Assembly: GCA_964036045.1 (NCBI GenBank)
Contig: OZ038379.1
Coordinates: 85,365,178 to 85,429,177, forward strand
Source: Eutreptiella sp. 'Long Island Sound 2002'
Lineage: Eukaryota; Euglenozoa; Euglenophyceae; Eutreptiales; Eutreptiaceae
DNA length: 64,000 bases
Direction of reading: 5' to 3'
Shown: positions 61,029 through 64,000 of the stretch, in pieces
How the letters are laid out: every line of letters begins with the position of its first letter
Numbering within the stretch: position 1 is the first letter of the stretch
Notes under the pieces: generated by a model
The model's input: the letters and a program-made list of their open reading frames with translations, nothing else
Database searches by the model: none
What the model was told of the DNA's origin: nothing
Position numbers and translations under genes: made by a program

Positions 61029-64000
61029 ATGGCCACCGGAGCACTTGCTGGAGCCAGCAAGAATGAAGTATGGCCTAATGCTGGCCACAGGACAATTGGG
61101 GTGGGAGGCCACACCGGAGGTGGCCGGGCGCCTATGGCGACGGTTGAGGGACCGCATGGCCTCGTGTGACCTTGATGTGGTGAATCTGCATGGTTGCAGG
61201 GCATTGTGCCGGTTCATGTACACCGAGCATGGGTTTGCCAAGCCCACCATGCATGATGGGGGGAGCCTCGTGCACTACCGGGATGTTGCCACAGACGTGT
61301 GGGAACGACTTGCGAAACGGAACACTGGCCGGCCAGGCAGTCGTAAGGCCGGTGCTATTGCCGGGTGGCCGTCAAGTGTGAAGACAGCAGAGCAAAGGGA
61401 CGTTTGGTGTGAACTGGTGCGTGCCCTACCTCTGGTCGACGAGTGGCCGTTCTGGACTGGGGACGTGGCGTATCCCACCCCTACCATGGGTTACTTCTAT
61501 GACAAGGCTATTCGCCATGTGACGCCTGGCCCATATATGTGGCCCCAAGCGACAAGTGGGCCCAAACCACTGGTGAGCGACCTGTTGCCAAGCCCCAAGG
61601 CGCGCGCTAGCGGTCGGCGCAACTCGTTGCTGCCTGAGGCTGCGGTCCCACGTGCGTGTGTCACTGTCACCCAGACACGGCAAGAGCGCTTTGACCAAGG
61701 GTTGCTGCAAGCCGCCCATGAGGCAGCCCGCTGCCTCACGATTTCATGCCAAGGGCTGCAAGAGCAGCGCCGAGAACCATTGACTGAGGACAGCCTGGTG
61801 GCAGCATACACGCTGGGCCGCCACTTCGCGAACAGCATGCGGGTGCCTATGCAAGACTGCAACGAGCTCTTGCTGCGTTGCAGCCCCTTTAGCCCAGAGG
61901 TGCCAGATAGTCATCCCGGTCGTCTGCATGCAGCCGTACGGGTTATGGACAACGCATGGAGGGATGCTGCAGGGCTTGAGATGCTGCAGGTACTAGTGGA
62001 GGAGATGGAGGCGGCCGGTGTACAGCCAGCATACACCCAACGATTAAGTCCAGGAGGGCACCCCCGAGGTGACCCAAGTGACTCCACGTCCTCCGCCGTA
62101 GCGCAGGGGGTTGGAGCGGCGGTGCGCATGGAGGAGATGGAGGCGGCCGGTGTACAGCGACCATGCACCCAACCTTTAAGTCAAGAAGGGCACCCCCGAG
62201 GTGACCCAAGTGACTCCACGTCCTCTGCCGTAGCGCAGGAGGGTGGAGCGGCGGTGCGCATGGCAAGAGACCCCTCAGGCGATGAGTCTGTGACTCCCAC
62301 TTCGTCCTCCCTGGCACAAGGGCGTGGTCCCCCGGCAGGTGCACCTAGGGTGGAGACTGGTGAGGTGTTAAGTCCACCTGCCCCCCCCCCCCCAGGTGGT
62401 GCGAACGCGGCATGTGTTGAACGTGGAACACCGGACCCCTGGTCCCAGGTCTGCCCCGCCGGTAAGTCACACTCCCCGGCCCCCCACCCTGTGTGTCTGA
62501 CACCGGCGGCTAGTGATGGAGGGGTGGCGAGTTCCTTGGAGGAGTCTCCTGTACCACTTGCACAGAAACCCAAGGAGCCAGCTGCTGTGGACTGCAGTCC
62601 TTCTAGCACAGGCACTGTGGCGACAGTGAAGGCCTGCAGTCATTCTAGTGCAGATTCAGGGTACACCCCGGTTGAACACCCTAGTTCATTGGCGACAGTG
62701 AGGGCTTGCAGTCAGTCCAGTGCAGAGTCAGCGACCACCCCGGTTGCACACCCCAGTTCTGTGGGACAGAGCCCACGGAGCAAGAAGCGCCCAGGGGTTC
62801 CCCCACCAAGTAATGGGGCTGCCGTGAAACGTGGCAAGAAAGAGCAAGGCACAAAGACAGCGCCGATAGATCCAGATGCTATGGCATTGGACCACGTGGA
62901 CAAAAAGCCCAGCAAGGCCAAGGTTGGCAGAGTCCTACCAACGGCAAGGTCCTTGAAGCTTCGCATTCTTCCCGACCAATACGTTGCCGGGGCATGTTTC
63001 TACTATGCCGTGGCCCAAAGCCTGCATGCTATCACCAGCAACACCCCGTTGGACGGCGCATCGCTGCGGGCAAGGGCCATCGCCGTGTTTCGCGACATGT
63101 GTGGGCTTTCAATTCAAGAGTCTTCACTATCTGTGAACCGGGATCTTGAGAAGGACACATGGCGTGGCCTGCCCCAAGGGGGAATGGCTGACCACTTTGC
63201 TGCCTTGGCGAAGCACGTGAACGGTAGTGTGGTGTTGCTGCGATCAGACAGGTACAGCATTGTGACGTCAGGGTTTGGGATTGACAGCGCGTTGACATCC
63301 GCTACTGTTTGGGTGCCTGGACGGGGGCATCCGCTGCACTACCGTGACTGTGGGGATATGGAGGAGCAGTGCCACCGGGCGACGGTGGTGGTTATTGCCG
63401 AGGCGGAACGAGATGGTGTCAAAGGAGGTGGTCATTTCCGGGGTGCAGTCTTTGACCATTCGCTGCAGGTAGCCCCCTTTTGCACGTTGCACGGGATGAT
63501 GGCCATCTTGGCATACAAGCGTGGGCCGGTTGGGGGGGTTAGAGCGTGGCATTTGCAACTAGGGGTTGGTGGTATGAAGGGCCACACCAATGCAACAAAC
63601 TGCCGCCGCACTCGTCTAGTGCAACGGACACGCAACTACAAGCCACTAGTGACCCTGGTGAACAAGATGGCAAGGCAGATGTTGCCTGATTGGTTCACAT
63701 GGACCACCATGCAATTGTCTTGCAATGTGCTCACAAAACCGCATCAGCATGTGCATGACGCGTCCCCTTGGTCGGCAGTGTTTTCCACCGGCCAGCACAC
63801 ACGGGGACACATATGGGTGGAGGTAGGTGGTGTATGTAATGGTCGGGGTGGACGGAGATGTAGTATGGAATGCTTGGATGGTGTTACACGGGTTGGCGCC
63901 ACGTACGATGTATGCCAGCAACCGGTTCTCGTGCGTACGGGTGCATGGCATGGCACTTGTTCTTGGCACGGGGAGAGGAGGTTGGTGGTGTTGTACTCCC
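61012..64000 (+). CDS. OTU-like protease fused to a TET/JBP-like 2OG oxygenase (runs off the window)
   Basis: ATG 61012 (MDQPAEWPPEHLLEPARM) opens 996 codons with no stop before the edge. Residues 1-310 look globular but unassigned (ERLAKRNTGRPGSRKAGAIA, DEWPFWTGDVAYPTPTMGYF). About 330-420 hold a 44-residue tandem duplication (VEEMEAAGVQ...GHPRGDPSDSTSSAVAQ). 420-640 are low complexity with a basic KKRPGVPPPSNGAAVKRGKK. The OTU-like domain is at about 650-780: ACFYYAVAQSLHAI with candidate Cys662 and GHPLHY with His776. The Asp usual before the Cys is replaced (AGAC). The oxygenase is at about 860-996: WFTWTTMQLSCNVLTKPHQH, VHDASPWSAVFSTGQHTRGH, IWVEVGG. His911 and His913 stand in place of HxD; distal His980 and Arg989 lie in WHGTCSWHGERRLVVLYS. 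OTU proteases cleave ubiquitin chains and occur in some mobile elements. TET/JBP enzymes oxidise thymine or methylcytosine. Activity is unproven. Confidence 0.75.
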   Translation, partial: MDQPAEWPPEHLLEPARMKYGLMLATGQLGWEATPEVAGRLWRRLRDRMASCDLDVVNLHGCRALCRFMYTEHGFAKPTMHDGGSLVHYRDVATDVWERLAKRNTGRPGSRKAGAIAGWPSSVKTAEQRDVWCELVRALPLVDEWPFWTGDVAYPTPTMGYFYDKAIRHVTPGPYMWPQATSGPKPLVSDLLPSPKARASGRRNSLLPEAAVPRACVTVTQTRQERFDQGLLQAAHEAARCLTISCQGLQEQRREPLTEDSLVAAYTLGRHFANSMRVPMQDCNELLLRCSPFSPEVPDSHPGRLHAAVRVMDNAWRDAAGLEMLQVLVEEMEAAGVQPAYTQRLSPGGHPRGDPSDSTSSAVAQGVGAAVRMEEMEAAGVQRPCTQPLSQEGHPRGDPSDSTSSAVAQEGGAAVRMARDPSGDESVTPTSSSLAQGRGPPAGAPRVETGEVLSPPAPPPPGGANAACVERGTPDPWSQVCPAGKSHSPAPHPVCLTPAASDGGVASSLEESPVPLAQKPKEPAAVDCSPSSTGTVATVKACSHSSADSGYTPVEHPSSLATVRACSQSSAESATTPVAHPSSVGQSPRSKKRPGVPPPSNGAAVKRGKKEQGTKTAPIDPDAMALDHVDKKPSKAKVGRVLPTARSLKLRILPDQYVAGACFYYAVAQSLHAITSNTPLDGASLRARAIAVFRDMCGLSIQESSLSVNRDLEKDTWRGLPQGGMADHFAALAKHVNGSVVLLRSDRYSIVTSGFGIDSALTSATVWVPGRGHPLHYRDCGDMEEQCHRATVVVIAEAERDGVKGGGHFRGAVFDHSLQVAPFCTLHGMMAILAYKRGPVGGVRAWHLQLGVGGMKGHTNATNCRRTRLVQRTRNYKPLVTLVNKMARQMLPDWFTWTTMQLSCNVLTKPHQHVHDASPWSAVFSTGQHTRGHIWVEVGGVCNGRGGRRCSMECLDGVTRVGATYDVCQQPVLVRTGAWHGTCSWHGERRLVVLYS

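Overview
This window is eukaryotic nuclear DNA, dense in repeats and poor in intact genes. Spliceosomal introns with GTGAGT or GTATGT donors and pyrimidine-rich AG acceptors interrupt coding stretches. Several classes of transposable element are nested in one another. Runs of 8-14 C or G are common, and there is nothing bacterial (no operons, Shine-Dalgarno sites or tRNA/rRNA clusters). The mix of a piggyBac-like transposon, retroelement reverse transcriptase, TET/JBP-like and PhyH-like 2OG-Fe(II) oxygenase modules, OTU protease and intron-rich mobile genes looks like a large protist or algal genome (dinoflagellate or green/other microalga). I cannot name the organism from sequence alone.

Left part (1-27.4 kb) is a nest of elements. 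Family A (A1, 1-5.8 kb, rearranged and partly inverted; A2, 23.9-27.4 kb) encodes a coiled-coil segment, a PhyH-like oxygenase and a conserved 'EGSH' C-terminal module. Its pieces are separated by palindromic CGTACG/CACGTG arrays. Family B is a reverse-transcriptase element in two head-to-tail copies: B1 (5.8-16.5 kb, 5'-truncated) and B2 (16.5-23.9 kb). B1 was split by a 6.3-kb piggyBac-like transposon (7140-13456) that carries its own transposase and a second multi-exon gene. That transposase was in turn broken by a 241-bp SINE-like insertion, and a longer copy of the same SINE sits in B2.

Middle part (27.8-43.4 kb) holds two further, diverged relatives of family A, here called loci P2 (28.1-35.8 kb) and P3 (40.4-43.4 kb). 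They share a module order: PhyH-like oxygenase, Cys-rich patch, a small module, an intron, a 'NVPEG' module and, in P2, a coiled coil, a second (TET/JBP-like) oxygenase, an intron and the C-terminal module. Each locus has its own private family of palindromic repeats in the intron positions. A further fragment of the C-terminal module lies on the minus strand at 36.2-36.9 kb. Most frames are broken by homopolymer-associated shifts or single stop codons.

Right part: a Gag-like protein with internal repeats and a zinc knuckle (43.8-46.2 kb), a nested 1.0-1.2-kb satellite (47.7-50.7 kb), a dispersed repeat region (51-53.3 kb), then the best-preserved genes. These are a proline-rich ORF (53445-54506), an SF1 UPF1/DNA2-like helicase 13 nt downstream (54520-58329, one in-frame TAG), a spectacular array of about 27 double-palindrome units (59067-60470), and a 996+ codon ORF (61012 to the window end). 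That last ORF fuses an OTU-like protease to a TET/JBP-like oxygenase whose metal motif is HxH rather than HxD. The last gene runs off the window.
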